Of a stretch of 64,000 nt of DNA, positions 36,025-46,429 are shown in pieces. The DNA is taken from the NCBI GenBank assembly GCA_032229975.1, contig JAVXVG010000038.1, positions 124,001 to 188,000 of the forward strand. Reading direction: 5' to 3'. Origin of the DNA: JAIVGV01 sp032229975 (GTDB taxonomy: Bacteria; Acidobacteriota; Blastocatellia; Pyrinomonadales; Pyrinomonadaceae). The position numbers and the translations under genes are program-made. A model generated the notes under the pieces. The model did no database searches and was not told the DNA's origin. It saw only the letters and a program-made list of their open reading frames with translations. Every line of letters begins with the position of its first letter. The stretch's first letter is position 1.

Positions 36025-36669
36025 CTACTGCTTCCAGCCCTGCCAGACCAATTCAAGTTGACCTTCAATGCTGAAACCTCCCGCAAGAGCGCCTGTGCCA
36101 CCTAATGTACCCCAGAAGGTTCCACCGGTTGAGTAGAACGACATGGTAACCCCAGATATTCCGAGTCCGCCTCCGCTAGCCGTGAACTTGCAGTTACCCT
36201 TTCTGACCATACCAATGCCGGTGTTCTCAGTGTGAAAGTCATTCGACAAACAAATCTTGTTTGGGTCTTGGACAAATGACCCAAAGATCACAAGCGTACC
36301 CGTTGCCCACGCTTTCCAGCTTTCCCCTTTTCCGCCAAACAAGAAGCCCAAGGGGGCCTGGGGCAGGAACGGAACACCTCCGCCGAGCGCCCACCCGTAA
36401 GCGGAAGTTAAGCTGAAGTCGCCCGGACCAGCGCTCCAAGTTTCCAAGGCGTCGCCTTGGTCTAGGAGTTCCCTGTTTGCATGCACCAGCTCGCCGTCGG
36501 CATTATTTTTGGCGTATTCCTTGAGCTGATCGATCTGCGCGCGAAGAGCTGCCTCGTTTGCGGCTTTAATCTGAGCTTCGTCCGGTACGGGCTTCTGGGC
36601 GTTCGCAGCGAGTGTCTTGAAATTCGAAACGTCTAAACTCTGACGCAAATGTTGATCTAAATCTTTCAT
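36025..36669 (-). CDS. Protein of unknown function, possibly VapA-like beta-barrel
   Basis: A 214-residue protein without a signal peptide. The first 90 residues are helical and charged (AQIKAANEAALRAQIDQLKE). The rest is glycine-rich beta strand ending FYSTGGTFWGTLGGTGALAG, GFSIEGQLELVW. The end recalls VapA-type virulence-associated barrels, but the match is by eye and weak. AGGAG precedes the ATG at 36669. It is convergent with the lipoxygenase gene. No partner gene is evident. Confidence 0.4.
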   Translation of the reverse strand: MKDLDQHLRQSLDVSNFKTLAANAQKPVPDEAQIKAANEAALRAQIDQLKEYAKNNADGELVHANRELLDQGDALETWSAGPGDFSLTSAYGWALGGGVPFLPQAPLGFLFGGKGESWKAWATGTLVIFGSFVQDPNKICLSNDFHTENTGIGMVRKGNCKFTASGGGLGISGVTMSFYSTGGTFWGTLGGTGALAGGFSIEGQLELVWQGWKQ

Positions 36670-36934
36670 GGTTTTTCTCCTGTGTAGGCATGGTTGTAGA
36701 ACTTTAGACCGGCAAATAGGTTTGTCCAGCCCTCCGAATTTTGCATAGTCCCTTGGTTGGGAGCGTGAGGTTTACCTCTTAGAGATCTTAACGCTGCGTC
36801 CAAATCAAGCAATTCGGATTTGAAGCGTTTATAGAAAACCGTGCGAGGAACGCGAATATTAGCACTACGTGAAGAAAAAACAAGCCTTAATGTAGCCCAG
36901 TGCCTAACTTAAATTATAAGCCATAAAAGCCGTA

Positions 36935-37684
36935 GGGTCTCTGGTAGTTAAGGAGACTATAACGGATGATTTCTCAAGAGTGTCAACAACTCTTGATACA
37001 AGTTCTTTGAGCGATTATTGAATCTCCACTCGCATTCCTTCAGATGCAGGTAGAAGGTGTGCGAAGAGATGCCGTTGAACTTCTGAAGCCTGCGTTTGGC
37101 GAAGCTCCAGAAGCTCTCGATGCCGTTGATGTGACTCGTGCCGCGAGCAAACTCATTCGCCCCATGATGGACTCTCAAGTGCTTCGAGTAGCCGACATCG
37201 ACCAGCCCGTCGTAGCCGCGCCAGCCGTCCGAGTGGATGACCGCTTCCATGGAGACGCGACCGCGAATAATGGCTTGCAGCGTGACCTTTTTGCAGTCCG
37301 GCACGATCTCCGTGTAGACCTTGCCGTCTCGCTTCAAGAGGCCAAAGACGATGGTCTTACCTGATGCTCCGCGCCCACGCTTACCTCGGACGCGGCGCGC
37401 GCCGAAGTAAGATTCGTCAACTTCGACTTCGCCCGCCGAGAGCGGCGAACGCCGCTCGCAATCTTCGGCCATGCGTTGACGGATTTTAAGAAAGATCGTG
37501 TTGACGGTTTTGTGCGTTCAGCCGGTCAACTCGGCAACATCAGACGATGATAGATCGAGTGCAAAGTAGCTAATCAGGAGGCGGAATTTCCATTCTGTAA
37601 TCCTCGAACGCTGGTAATAGCGGTTTAGCTGTGGCAAGTCAGTAGTTTAGCACCGTCGAATTTGTGCTTAACTACCAGAGACCC
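36935..37684. mobile_element. IS1595-type insertion sequence, 750 bp, within element A
   Basis: Perfect 18-bp inverted repeats (GGGTCTCTGGTAGTTAAG at 36935-36952 and its complement at 37667-37684) bracket one transposase gene. The direct repeat AGCCGTA flanks both sides (36928-36934 and 37685-37691), matching the 7-8 bp duplication expected of the family. The transposase is interrupted by an in-frame stop. Confidence 0.9.
36957..37637 (-). pseudogene. IS1595/ISXO2-like transposase with an in-frame TGA
   Basis: The frame runs from a TTG at 37637 (LPQLNRYYQRSRITEWKFR, SSSDVAELTG) to 36957. A single TGA at 37518-37520 separates the N-terminal helix-turn-helix (AELTG-stop-THKTVNTIF) from the DDE-type catalytic part. 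The latter has EVEVDESYFGARRVRGKRGR, VIHSDGWRGYDGLVDVGYSK and SHINGIESFWSFAKRRLQKF. The catalytic residues D, D and a distal N/E are kept, so the lesion is recent. It may be inactive, or the TGA may be an assembly error. Confidence 0.8.
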
Positions 37685-37843
37685 AGCCGTAATATATTAC
37701 GCCCAATTCGCCGTATAATCTGCCAACGCTTTTATTGTTGCCTTACACGCTCAATTGCTTAGAGACTTGCGCCGGTTGATTATGCGGCTCGGATGGGGGT
37801 AGATTATGCGGCTCTCTCACCCCACTCCGTGAGGCATCTCATC

Positions 37844-38093
37844 ATGCCGAAATTACTCGATGAGGTGCGCGACCGCATTCGCACGCGCCACTATAGCCTC
37901 AGTACTGAGGCGACTTACTTGGGAGGTGCCAGTCAATTTTGCAGGACAACGCGCACGCCAGTACACCAATCAAGACCCATACCCGGTGGTGGATGCGGTT
38001 TACGCAGTGGAGCAGTTGTCGAGGGGTAGTTTCTGGCCGATGACTGGTCCCGCCAAGAGGCAGGCCGCCGTACAGAGGGCACTTACAGCATGA
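37844..38093 (+). pseudogene. Composite of an integrase N-terminal scrap and a SEFIR-protein C-terminal scrap
   Basis: From ATG 37844, MPKLLDEVRDRIRTRHYSLS plus TEATYL matches the N-terminal SAM-like domain of integron or tyrosine integrases, then breaks off after 26 residues. Immediately downstream in another frame, VPVNFAGQRARQYTNQDPYP matches the C-terminus of the SEFIR protein at 32305-33603. Both are remnants and no functional product is expected. A repeated GATTATGCGGCTC lies just upstream (near 37780-37812). Confidence 0.55.
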
Positions 38094-38126
38094 GAACTCC
38101 TCCAAGGCTGCATGTGATTGTACTTT

Positions 38127-38280
38127 CGGCAAGCTGATGCTTCCAATTTGTACTTCCGGCAAACAGATGGTTCCAATCGCATAAAAAGGCATATCCCCGT
38201 CGCCTCAAAATTCTAGCTTTTTGATGCCTTGGCGGCCAACTCATGCTTCCACCTGTGGCAAACGGATGGGTAAAGTCACA
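38127..38280. repeat. Right end of element A with four TnsB-type sites
   Basis: Sites lie at 38127-38147 (CGGCAAGCTGATGCTTCCAA plus T), 38157-38177, 38232-38251 and the terminal GGCAAACGGATGGGTAAAGT-CACA ending at 38280. All are in the same orientation, unlike the left end. The terminal complement begins TGTGACTTTACCC. Confidence 0.85.
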
Positions 38281-38285
38281 TCGGC
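38281..38285. repeat. Target site duplication, right copy (TCGGC)
   Basis: Identical to 18783-18787 and directly abutting the GTCACA terminus. Confidence 0.9.
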
Positions 38286-38286
38286 T

Positions 38287-38339
38287 GAAGCATAAACCGT
38301 GAATCGAGAAGCATAAATCCTGAAGTACTGAAGCATAAA
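38287..38339. repeat. Three GAAGCATAAA repeats at 21-22 bp spacing
   Basis: GAAGCATAAA occurs at 38287, 38308 and 38330, about two helical turns apart, between element A and the next left end. The core resembles the complement of the TTATGCTTCC part of TnsB sites, so these may be decayed sites or a protein-binding array. Confidence 0.55.
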
Positions 38340-38350
38340 GCATGAAGCAT

Positions 38351-38424
38351 TGTGACTGGAAGTATAAGTTGGCCGATTTAGACGCCCGATGCTTTCAATA
38401 ACTCGCGGCCAACTTATGCTTCCA
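38351..38424. repeat. Second Tn7-like left end (element B)
   Basis: It begins TGTGACTGGAAGTATAAGTT and is collinear with the element A left end: an inverted site, a GATGCTTTCAAT half-site and a direct GCGGCCAACTTATGCTTCCA. No transposition genes follow it and no matching right end or duplication (AGCAT) was found, so element B is a remnant. Confidence 0.78.
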
Positions 38425-38459
38425 AGAGCGAGCGCCGTTTTGTGCGTGACGCTCAATAG

Positions 38460-41400
38460 ACAAAATGGCTAAGAGGCAAAGAGCAAATAAGCAAAAGAAG
38501 TCCTGGTGCGGGCATTAATGCTATTCCCATACAAGTCGCGGATGTAATTAAAAGCGGCCAAACCGTTATACGTCTCCCCTTCAGTAATAGAGTGCGACCT
38601 GTAGATGTTGAGCAGCTTCAGAAAGGATTACGTAACCTCCACCCTCTAACGCTTCTATTCCTGCGAAATTTGATATCGATACGGTGGATAGATGAAATTA
38701 CTGGCGATTCTGGAGAATACAATCGAGATAGCGTCCCACATTCTACGATTCCCAATGCCCGGACCTTAACATTAAAGCGCAGTACAGATGAAGTTAGGCA
38801 AGACGAGATGTGCTTCATGGTTTTCTCTCATTCGTTAAAACCACCTCAGCACGTGATAGATGAATTATTAAGGCAGGTTGAGGCAGATGATGATGAGGAG
38901 GCTGAAGAGGAGCGCGGTCGCATCCGCGACTCAGCTAAAGAAGATCAGTCGATTGAGGTGGCATTTTCTTTAGTTGATGATTCTATTTCACCGCTCGACG
39001 CCTGCGTCTTCTTTTCTTACCTTCCTACGGAGAAAGAGACCCACCTCCGTTTTCTGCTCCAGGCCCGATATCAGACAACCCCCGCGCGGGATAACATTCC
39101 AGATAGCATTAACAGCGCTTGGAATGGCTGGCTAATTGAGGAGACAGCTTCTTTTTTGCCAGCGATTCTTAAACAACTGAAAGAAGCTAACTACCTGTCC
39201 CCTTCATTTTTTGACGTGCTCCCGATTGAGCGCGACAAAGTTCCGCAAATCCTTCAGCCGGTCATTGACTCGCTGTCTCATACGCTGCGCGAGAACAAAT
39301 ACACTCCCGTCGAAGAGGCACAATACGAACTCCCAGACCGGGTCTTTTATCCGCACTCGCAGGACCTAAGAAAACTTCTCGATAGAGAGGATCTAACTGC
39401 TTTGACCAAGACGGCAGATGCATCTTGGCTTCACCCTGACATTCGGGAAATTAAGGAGCATGAACGCCGTTTTGAATTTATTCAGTCTATAGGCACTCGA
39501 AGAGTTGATGCAGCCCGCTTTGTTGCCTGGCTCAGTGAGAAGGGGGAGGAGTGGCTAAAAGCGAAAAGCGACGAATGGGTACGGGACCTATACCTTTACC
39601 TGAGTCGCCAGAAGACCGAATGGAAGGGGCTTAAAGGGCAAGCTTTAATACGCTTAGAAAGTGGAGAGCACGTCTCAACCCAAGCGCAGCCGGTTTTCTT
39701 CCAGGCGAAGGATGGAGAGAAGATTGGAGAACTTACGCAACTGTCCGATGAGGTGCCAGCCCTGCGTGCGACCTTATTAAATAGTGATGGGTACAGGGAG
39801 ATTGAATTGTTCCTTAAGGAGCTTGGCGTCAAGCCACTCAATTCAGTAGAGATTATTCGGGACTGGCTTGTTCCACGTTACGAGAGCCAGGGGAACATAT
39901 CTACGATCAGTGCCCATCTGCATCTACGATTTTTGCTCGGCGCTCTGGACAAAGTGCCAGCCGCGGAGAAACACGCACTACTAGAAGAACTGAATGGGAA
40001 ACCGATTCTCCTTGCAGGAAAAAACCGGAGCGAAAAGCAGTCGTTTGTGTCCCCTAAAGATGTGTACCTGCCCGGTACTTATACAGGAGCAACTGAGCTT
40101 GAGGCTTACTTTACGGGACCGGAATGTGAAGTTTATTTCCTTGATGAGGGTTATCTTCAGCCCGATGATGACAAAGAGCGGTGGCGCAAATTTCTACGGG
40201 AACTAGGTTGCGCGACGAGCCCACGTTTGATACCCAAACCCCTGAGCGCAAACCGAAAGCAAGGCATCCGGGGCTCGCCTCTGCAAGGGGATGAAAAGGA
40301 GGAAGGTAATACTATACTGGAGGGGTTGGAATCCTTCCTTTCTGTACCACTGGACTATGACCGAGTAATGCTCCTATGGCAAATGCTTGAGAAAGTTGAC
40401 ACCAAGTCATTTCAGGGGAAGTATTACTGGGATAACGATCACAGGTATAGAACGCGCTGGCAAAATGATAAGTCATTCGACACTGATACGTTGATTTTGT
40501 TGAAGAGTACGCCATGGCTCTTAGATGAGCAGAACAAGCCTCGAAAACCAGGCGAACTCTTTGCTCCGACCCCAGAGAACCGTCGGCTACTTGGCAGTAG
40601 CGTACCCTACCTCCATCACCGTATTGACTTAGCGGATAAACCAGATAACGCAAGGTCCCGTACCCTTGCCTCAACACTTGGAATGCATTTACGTGCTGAT
40701 GCTGCAAGTGTTCTCAATTATATACGCTCGCTCAGCGGCACAGACATTGATCCAAAAGTAGTACGAGCACTCTACCGTTTCTTGGATGATAACCATGCAA
40801 GGCCAGTTGAGGACTTCGCTCGCGATAGTCTGTTGCTCACTCTGACCCCGCAGCACCGATGGTGGAAGTCACACGAGGTTTTTTGGGAGGACGAGAGCGT
40901 AGTCTTCGGTGATGACCGAGGATATCTTGAGCATCATTATCCAGAAAGCCTAAAGCTGTTTTTTCTGGGTGTTGGGGTCGCCCCGAATGCGCAACCTTTG
41001 GACTACTTAAAAGCGATTCAGACGCTTTCCTTAAGACGCGAGGTGACACCAGACATATACGTTCGCACCCGTAATCTCTACCGCCGCCTTTGGAATGCAA
41101 TCCAAGAGGATAAGAAACTCCGCGAGAATGACGAGCAAAAATTAATAGGAAGTGATGAATGGGATGAGGTTCGAACGTCTCAAAACTGGCTCGGGCGTCG
41201 AGGCGAGCAATACAATTTTTGTAGGCTGGGCCAGTTAGTCTGGAATGATCATTCATATATTGCCCATCTTTTCGCAGAATCATTACCGTTCTGGGATTTA
41301 GAAGATTTGAGAGAGTTCAGGGATTATTTAAATGTGCAGCCCTGCTCACAGGCGTCAGTTAGCTTTCACCCGCAGGGTGCACGTGAGCAATCCATAAGGT

Positions 41401-42386
41401 GGTCAGAAAAAGTTAAAGAGCAACTATATTGGCTTCGCGCCTTCCTAAACTCCCCAAGGTGGAAAGAGCAGCATGGCAATGCCTCAATTGAAGAGCTAAA
41501 CGGATTGCAGGTTTGGTTAGTAGAACAGGCGATAATAAGTTATACGCTGAAAGGGGTTTCAGTACGTGATCAGGAGCCATGTCTCACTTACTTTGATGAT
41601 GACAGCGTGCTGTGGATCACTTCTGACGCGGCAGAGGAAGAGTATCCCGACCAAATTGGAGACGCCCTGCAATCGTACTTCAGAGTTAGCGAACTGCGGG
41701 AATTCGTAAAGGATCTTCTAACGCGACGATTGGAAGATGTATTGCGAATCTGGCAAAAGCGGGGGCTTGAAATACCGCAGCCTTCTTCTGGTTTAGAGCA
41801 AACAGACGGCAACTTGGTTAATGCGGATCATGAGAGTGAGGTTGCGCAAACAACTGATGAGGCATCGGAGCAAAGCGTGCAAGAATATGTAGATTCCCCT
41901 TCACCGGGTATTCAGCCACAAGCTAGTTTTGTTAATGCTCCAGTCAACACGTTGTCAAGTAGAGGTACAGGTAGTTCCGGGACATCAAGTTTAGGGTGGC
42001 AAGGCAATTGGGGAGGTGGTGGCGGGGAGAGTGAATCACATCGCACTCTGAAAGAACGGGTCGCCACGAGTCCGAGTTTGATATCAGCAGGGCTTCAATT
42101 AGTTAGCACGGAGTATGAGTTCCCGTCACTTGATCGTGTTGATATTCTTTTGGTGACGGAACAAGGGAGGCCAGTACCTGTTGAGATAAAAACCTATATT
42201 GTGCCCGGCGATTATAAGGGCGTCTGGCAGGCAATAAAGTATAAGCATTTAGCGGCAACCCTTTACAGACTTAGATGTGAGGACGTTCGCAGTATTCTTA
42301 TCGCTCATGAGATACCTGATGACGTAACAGCCAAGTGTGTTGAGATGGGAATTGAGACGGTGATAATAACTCCGATAACAAAGTAA
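38460..42386 (+). pseudogene. 5'-truncated sacsin-like ATPase protein with C-terminal PD-(D/E)xK nuclease-like domain
   Basis: The frame is open from 38460, just inside the element B left end. The first in-frame start with a long product is GTG 38592 (1264 residues), but upstream codons still encode family-like sequence (VADVIKSGQTVIRLPFSNR). The ATP-binding N-terminus of a sacsin/HSP90-like protein therefore appears to be missing. The long middle is unassigned. The C-terminal 120 residues look like a PD-(D/E)xK or DUF3883-type domain, with LDRVDILLVTEQGRPVPVEI-K and GVWQAIKYKHLAATLYRL. Similar large proteins occur in defence islands. The remainder is intact, so the truncated form could still be made. 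Confidence 0.6.
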
Positions 42387-42452
42387 GTGAGCCGAAATGT
42401 GTTAAGGAGTTGTAGTAACAGCCAGTAACTCAATTGTCTGCGGTAAAACCTC

Positions 42453-45400
42453 ATGCCAAACCAACTGCAATTTGACTATGACGTTTTCATCTCCTACAGC
42501 AGCCGAGACGCAGAATGGGTACGTAGCGAGTTATTGAAGCGGATCGAAAATGCTGGTCTGCGCGCGTTTATTGATTTTCGAGACTTTAAACGCGGTGCGC
42601 CGAGCATCAAGGAAATGGAGCGGGGGGTTACGACATGTCGTAAGACGCTTCTAGTACTCACACCGAACTACATCGAGAGCGAATGGTGCGAAGTCGAAAA
42701 CATCATGCTCCAGTCTCTCAGCCCAGCCAATCGCGACATCCGCCTCATCCCACTTCTCAAGGCGCAATGTGAAAAGCCACTTCGCATTAGTGTACTCACA
42801 CATATTGATTTCACTGATAGTGCAGATCTTGACCTCGCTTGGCATCAACTTCTTACCGCGCTTGATACCCTGCCGGAAGAATCTGACAAAAAAGACGTCC
42901 CCCCTGAGATTCAAGCAGAACTAGATAGAGCAAAGGGTTTAACAGATGCTGATAAGTACTCTGAGGCCATCACAATATTGGAAAAAGCATTGGCCGCTGC
43001 GGATGACTCCGGCGGGGCCATCGCCAAAGTTGAGGTTCGGTTACGCCTCGCCAATGCGCTTCACAATGCTCACGAGGATTTTGCGAATGCAGAGCGACAC
43101 TTTCGGGATGCCTTAATCTTGATCCCAATTGGTAATCTCGATCTCCAACATAGTGTCCTCCAAGGTTTGGGGCACATGCTTCTCTATGCTGGGCGGCTTG
43201 ATGAGGCAAAGGCAACTACACACGCGGCTCTGAATACCGCGAAACTGTCCGGCAATACAGATGATTTGGCAGGGTCGCTAATCTCCTTGAGTTTGGTTGA
43301 ACGCCAGCTAGGATTTCATGATAACGCCATCTCCAAAATGGACGAGGCCACGCACCTATTACTACAGCAAGGGCTGTCCCTCTCAGATGATAAGAAGAAG
43401 CACAATGCTCACTTACTAGCTGTTTGTTACATTAACAAGGCGCTTTGGTGCCAAGATGAGGGTAAATTCGATGAGGCATTAGCACTCTTCGCGAAGACTA
43501 ATGAGCAGCATCGTATTTCCGGCGACAAATTGAATGCCGGCAAAGCACTTATGTTCTGTGGTGAGCTGCATTGCGAGAATGCAGGCTGGGAGAAAGGGCT
43601 CGACTGTTTCCGGCGAGCATGGGAATACTTCAACGAAGTCGGCAATCCATTATGGGGCGCTCGTGTACTTGAACTTACTTCTCGCCTCTATGCGATGCAC
43701 GAAAGATGGGAGGAGGCTCTGCGAATGATGCTAGGTGCCGTCGCCGGAGCAGAGCAAGCAGGGCATATAGGTGAGCAAGTGCACTTTATGTGTTTATCTG
43801 CTCAACTCCTTCGCGACTGGAAAAGGAAGATAGGGAAAGAAAATTCGCGTATGAGCCACAAGTTCGCAAAGGACATGTCAGAGGCAGAGAAGACCGAGGT
43901 AATGTCCGATCTGATGGCAAAGATAGATGAAATGTCCGATGCTGTCGAGGAGGCTGTCCGGAAGGATGAGGAAGTCCTTCATTTGATGAAACAGGCAAAG
44001 GAAATTGCACAAAGAGAGCATCTCCATGTACATCAAGCGAACTGTCTGCTGGACGAGGCGCATGATATGACCCCACCAGGCGATACCGAGACACAGCGCA
44101 GCTTGATTGCCCAAGCCATTGAATTATTGAGGGAGGAATTGCAAAAAGCGCAGTCGCCGAAGTACCGGGGGAACTTAATGAACCGCATCAGCGGACTATA
44201 TATGGAGCTTGAAGAAGACCATGAAGCATTATCATGGTTAAAGAATGCCGGAGAAGTATTTGAGAAATCTGGTGATGTTTTTGGTCTTGCCAGCCACTAT
44301 GAATCGCGAGCCGAAATACTCCGAGCAGAAGGCCGCCTGGATGACGAAATCGCGGCACACCGAAGCGTGCTTTCTGCAATAGAAGGACGTAGTTTTCACC
44401 GTCTCGCAGCCGGGACGCTAATTAACCTCGCGGCGGCTCTACACCGACGCCTAGACTTCGGGGACGCAGAGAAACTTCTGAAAGACGCAGAGGCAATCTG
44501 TGAACGACATCACTTCAAGGATTTCACCCTCGTACTAGCGCGAATTAGGAGTGAAATTGAGAGGGAGTCACGAGCATCTCAGGCCCCGACACACACGCTC
44601 TCACAAATACTTGATAGCCTTCGTCAATTGCTAGAATATCGTCCCGAACGTGCGGTCTCCTATCTACCGTTCTGGTACTTCGCTTGGAGTACTGAACTAC
44701 TCGCCTTGCTGCGATCAGGGCCTCATCTCTCCTTTATGGTATTGACGGATGACGTTGACCGATTCATGAATTTTGCCGCCAAGTTCACACATTTAGCCGA
44801 TCACTTTTTGATGACTTCTTCCACTACTCCCACTATCAAAGCTGAAGGCGGAGTTCTTCCTATTCCTCCAACTTGGTTATTCCCCGCTGGATTCCCAATC
44901 ATCGGTATCAAACGCGACTCGGCTGAAACTGAGCCTGCGAAACAAAAAGCTTCGCGAAGTGAGGAAGATTCTCCTACAAATTTTCGCTTGGTGGGGCCTG
45001 CAAGAATGGTGCCACCCTATATGCCGGTTGATGTGAAGTCTGAGGTGGAGGGTGAAGGGCACATAATGGCTGTCTTTGCACCATATCTGCCGCAAGAGGC
45101 AATTGACCTCATGATTAATAGGCCAATTGGAGAACTGATTCAGAGGCGTGCGGTTTGGTGCCCAACTGACAGGATCATTTCGGAAGATCCATTCTTGACT
45201 GACTTGCGAATTGCACACGAGCGTAAATTATTTTTGGTGTATTTCGACCAGCTACCTACCTCGGAAGAGGTGACTGTTTGTGGGGGTGTCGAGGTAACTA
45301 TTGCAAACGTGCTCCTCAGCGCAGACCGTCTTCCAACAGCGGCGAAGTGGAGGCGTGCTCTTCTGAAACTAATCACATTGCCGGAAGATGAAGCGCAGGC

Positions 45401-45542
45401 GGCCTTGCTCGATCTTCCAGAAGTGCTCGCTGATACTAATGACAATGGAAGTGATACTACCAGAATCGAGATTTGTCTATTTGAGTTCAGCGAGGGCAGA
45501 CAGCGACTTTTTCATCCGGTTCTTCTCATTCGAGGAGAGTAA
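42453..45542 (+). CDS. TIR domain protein with TPR-like repeats
   Basis: A 1029-residue protein, 66 bp after the sacsin-like gene. Residues 5-140 form a TIR domain: FDYDVFISYSSRDAEWVRSE, LRAFIDFRDFKRGAPSIKEM and LVLTPNYIESEWCEVENIML, the latter holding the likely catalytic Glu. Residues 150-720 are helical TPR-like repeats (AITILEKALAAADDSGG, AERHFRDALILIPIGNLDLQ). The last 300 residues are an unrecognised globular domain. Bacterial TIR proteins commonly deplete NAD when a sensor is triggered. Here the TPR region and C-terminus would be the sensor. Function is inferred. Confidence 0.8.
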   Translation: MPNQLQFDYDVFISYSSRDAEWVRSELLKRIENAGLRAFIDFRDFKRGAPSIKEMERGVTTCRKTLLVLTPNYIESEWCEVENIMLQSLSPANRDIRLIPLLKAQCEKPLRISVLTHIDFTDSADLDLAWHQLLTALDTLPEESDKKDVPPEIQAELDRAKGLTDADKYSEAITILEKALAAADDSGGAIAKVEVRLRLANALHNAHEDFANAERHFRDALILIPIGNLDLQHSVLQGLGHMLLYAGRLDEAKATTHAALNTAKLSGNTDDLAGSLISLSLVERQLGFHDNAISKMDEATHLLLQQGLSLSDDKKKHNAHLLAVCYINKALWCQDEGKFDEALALFAKTNEQHRISGDKLNAGKALMFCGELHCENAGWEKGLDCFRRAWEYFNEVGNPLWGARVLELTSRLYAMHERWEEALRMMLGAVAGAEQAGHIGEQVHFMCLSAQLLRDWKRKIGKENSRMSHKFAKDMSEAEKTEVMSDLMAKIDEMSDAVEEAVRKDEEVLHLMKQAKEIAQREHLHVHQANCLLDEAHDMTPPGDTETQRSLIAQAIELLREELQKAQSPKYRGNLMNRISGLYMELEEDHEALSWLKNAGEVFEKSGDVFGLASHYESRAEILRAEGRLDDEIAAHRSVLSAIEGRSFHRLAAGTLINLAAALHRRLDFGDAEKLLKDAEAICERHHFKDFTLVLARIRSEIERESRASQAPTHTLSQILDSLRQLLEYRPERAVSYLPFWYFAWSTELLALLRSGPHLSFMVLTDDVDRFMNFAAKFTHLADHFLMTSSTTPTIKAEGGVLPIPPTWLFPAGFPIIGIKRDSAETEPAKQKASRSEEDSPTNFRLVGPARMVPPYMPVDVKSEVEGEGHIMAVFAPYLPQEAIDLMINRPIGELIQRRAVWCPTDRIISEDPFLTDLRIAHERKLFLVYFDQLPTSEEVTVCGGVEVTIANVLLSADRLPTAAKWRRALLKLITLPEDEAQAALLDLPEVLADTNDNGSDTTRIEICLFEFSEGRQRLFHPVLLIRGE

Positions 45543-45730
45543 GTGCTGCACTATGTAAGTGAGCTTTGCTTGTTTATCTAGAAATTTGAGTGTTGAAGGG
45601 AAGAGGCATTCTGAATACATATCGTTTTATGTGAGATTTCCGGAGTCGGATGTTGTTAGTTTAGGGCGCGGAGTGTTAGTGAAAATGCTCTATCCTCCAT
45701 CAAGAGCACTTACAAGCCTTAGCTTTAATC

Positions 45731-46429
45731 ATGAACGATAACAGATTTGAGGGACTGCGGAAGTTAGGAGCTTCCTACTGGAAGCCGTTCCTCTCCTTGC
45801 TCGCCATAGGGGCAACAATCTGGGATGTCCTCAAGATTTTTGGCCTATCCCCCGCTGCCACGCCAAGCTCACCGATTTCTAATTCTGTGTATTGGCGAAT
45901 AGCCATTGCGGTGTTCCTGTATATCATCATTCGGTTCCCCAAGGTAGCCTTCGCTATTACTCGCATAATTCTTGGCAAGCCAACATTATCTGCATCGAAG
46001 GAACTGATATTTCGCGGGCCACGACCTTATTTGCAAGAGGACAAGGAAAGTTTTCATGGGCGAGAGAAGGATATAGAGAGGTGTTGGATACAAATTAAGG
46101 AGCATCCTTTTTTTGTTTTGGAGGGTGAGTCCGGTTGTGGTAAATCTTCGATTCTGAACGTGGCCCTTATCCCCTTGGCGAATCTGCGATTTCAGGTTGT
46201 CGAATGCCGAGTGGCCGACGATCCCTTTGGTAAATTGTATTGTGCGCTTCGAAAAGAAACCTATCATAAGTCTAACCGAGCGATAAGCAAGAAAATGCTG
46301 GCTGAGGCCGTAACGGTAGCCGCAAAACCAGAAAAGGCTGAGGAGACAAATAATCCTTGCTACAACCCGAAACAACTGCTGCTGTGCATTGATCAATTTG
46401 AAGAGAATTTTTGTGACGGTGAAGGATGA
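45731..46429 (+). pseudogene. STAND NTPase, N-terminal part before a frameshift
   Basis: 232 residues. Two hydrophobic helices (FLSLLAIGATIWDVLKIF and WRIAIAVFLYIIIRFPKVAF) precede a STAND-type NTPase start: FHGREKDIERCW, Walker A LEGESGCGKSSILNVALIPL and Walker B LLLCIDQFEENF. It ends prematurely at 46429 because of an extra base in a T5 run near 46410-46416. Removing one T joins DQFEENF to VTVKDD in the next frame and restores a normal NTPase core. It should be read together with 46389-49364. Confidence 0.75.

Larger units (their letters stand above)
18788..38280. mobile_element. Complete Tn7-like transposon (element A), 19.5 kb, TnsAB-TnsC-TniQ
   Basis: The boundaries are read directly. 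The termini are TGTGAC at 18788 and GTCACA ending at 38280. Clusters of TnsB-type sites lie inside both ends, and a perfect TCGGC duplication flanks the element. The transposition operon lies next to the left end, and cargo fills the rest. Base composition drops to roughly half the chromosome's GC excess. The cargo is rich in conflict-type genes (Mrr-like nuclease, SEFIR, QueC-like operon, adenine methylase). No Cas gene or CRISPR array is present, so targeting must rely on TniQ/TnsD. Insertion lies nine bases past the dcd stop. Confidence 0.92.

Noticed and set aside
37793..38029. Functional integrase gene
   Set aside because: Only about 26 residues match an integrase N-terminus before the frame leaves the family.
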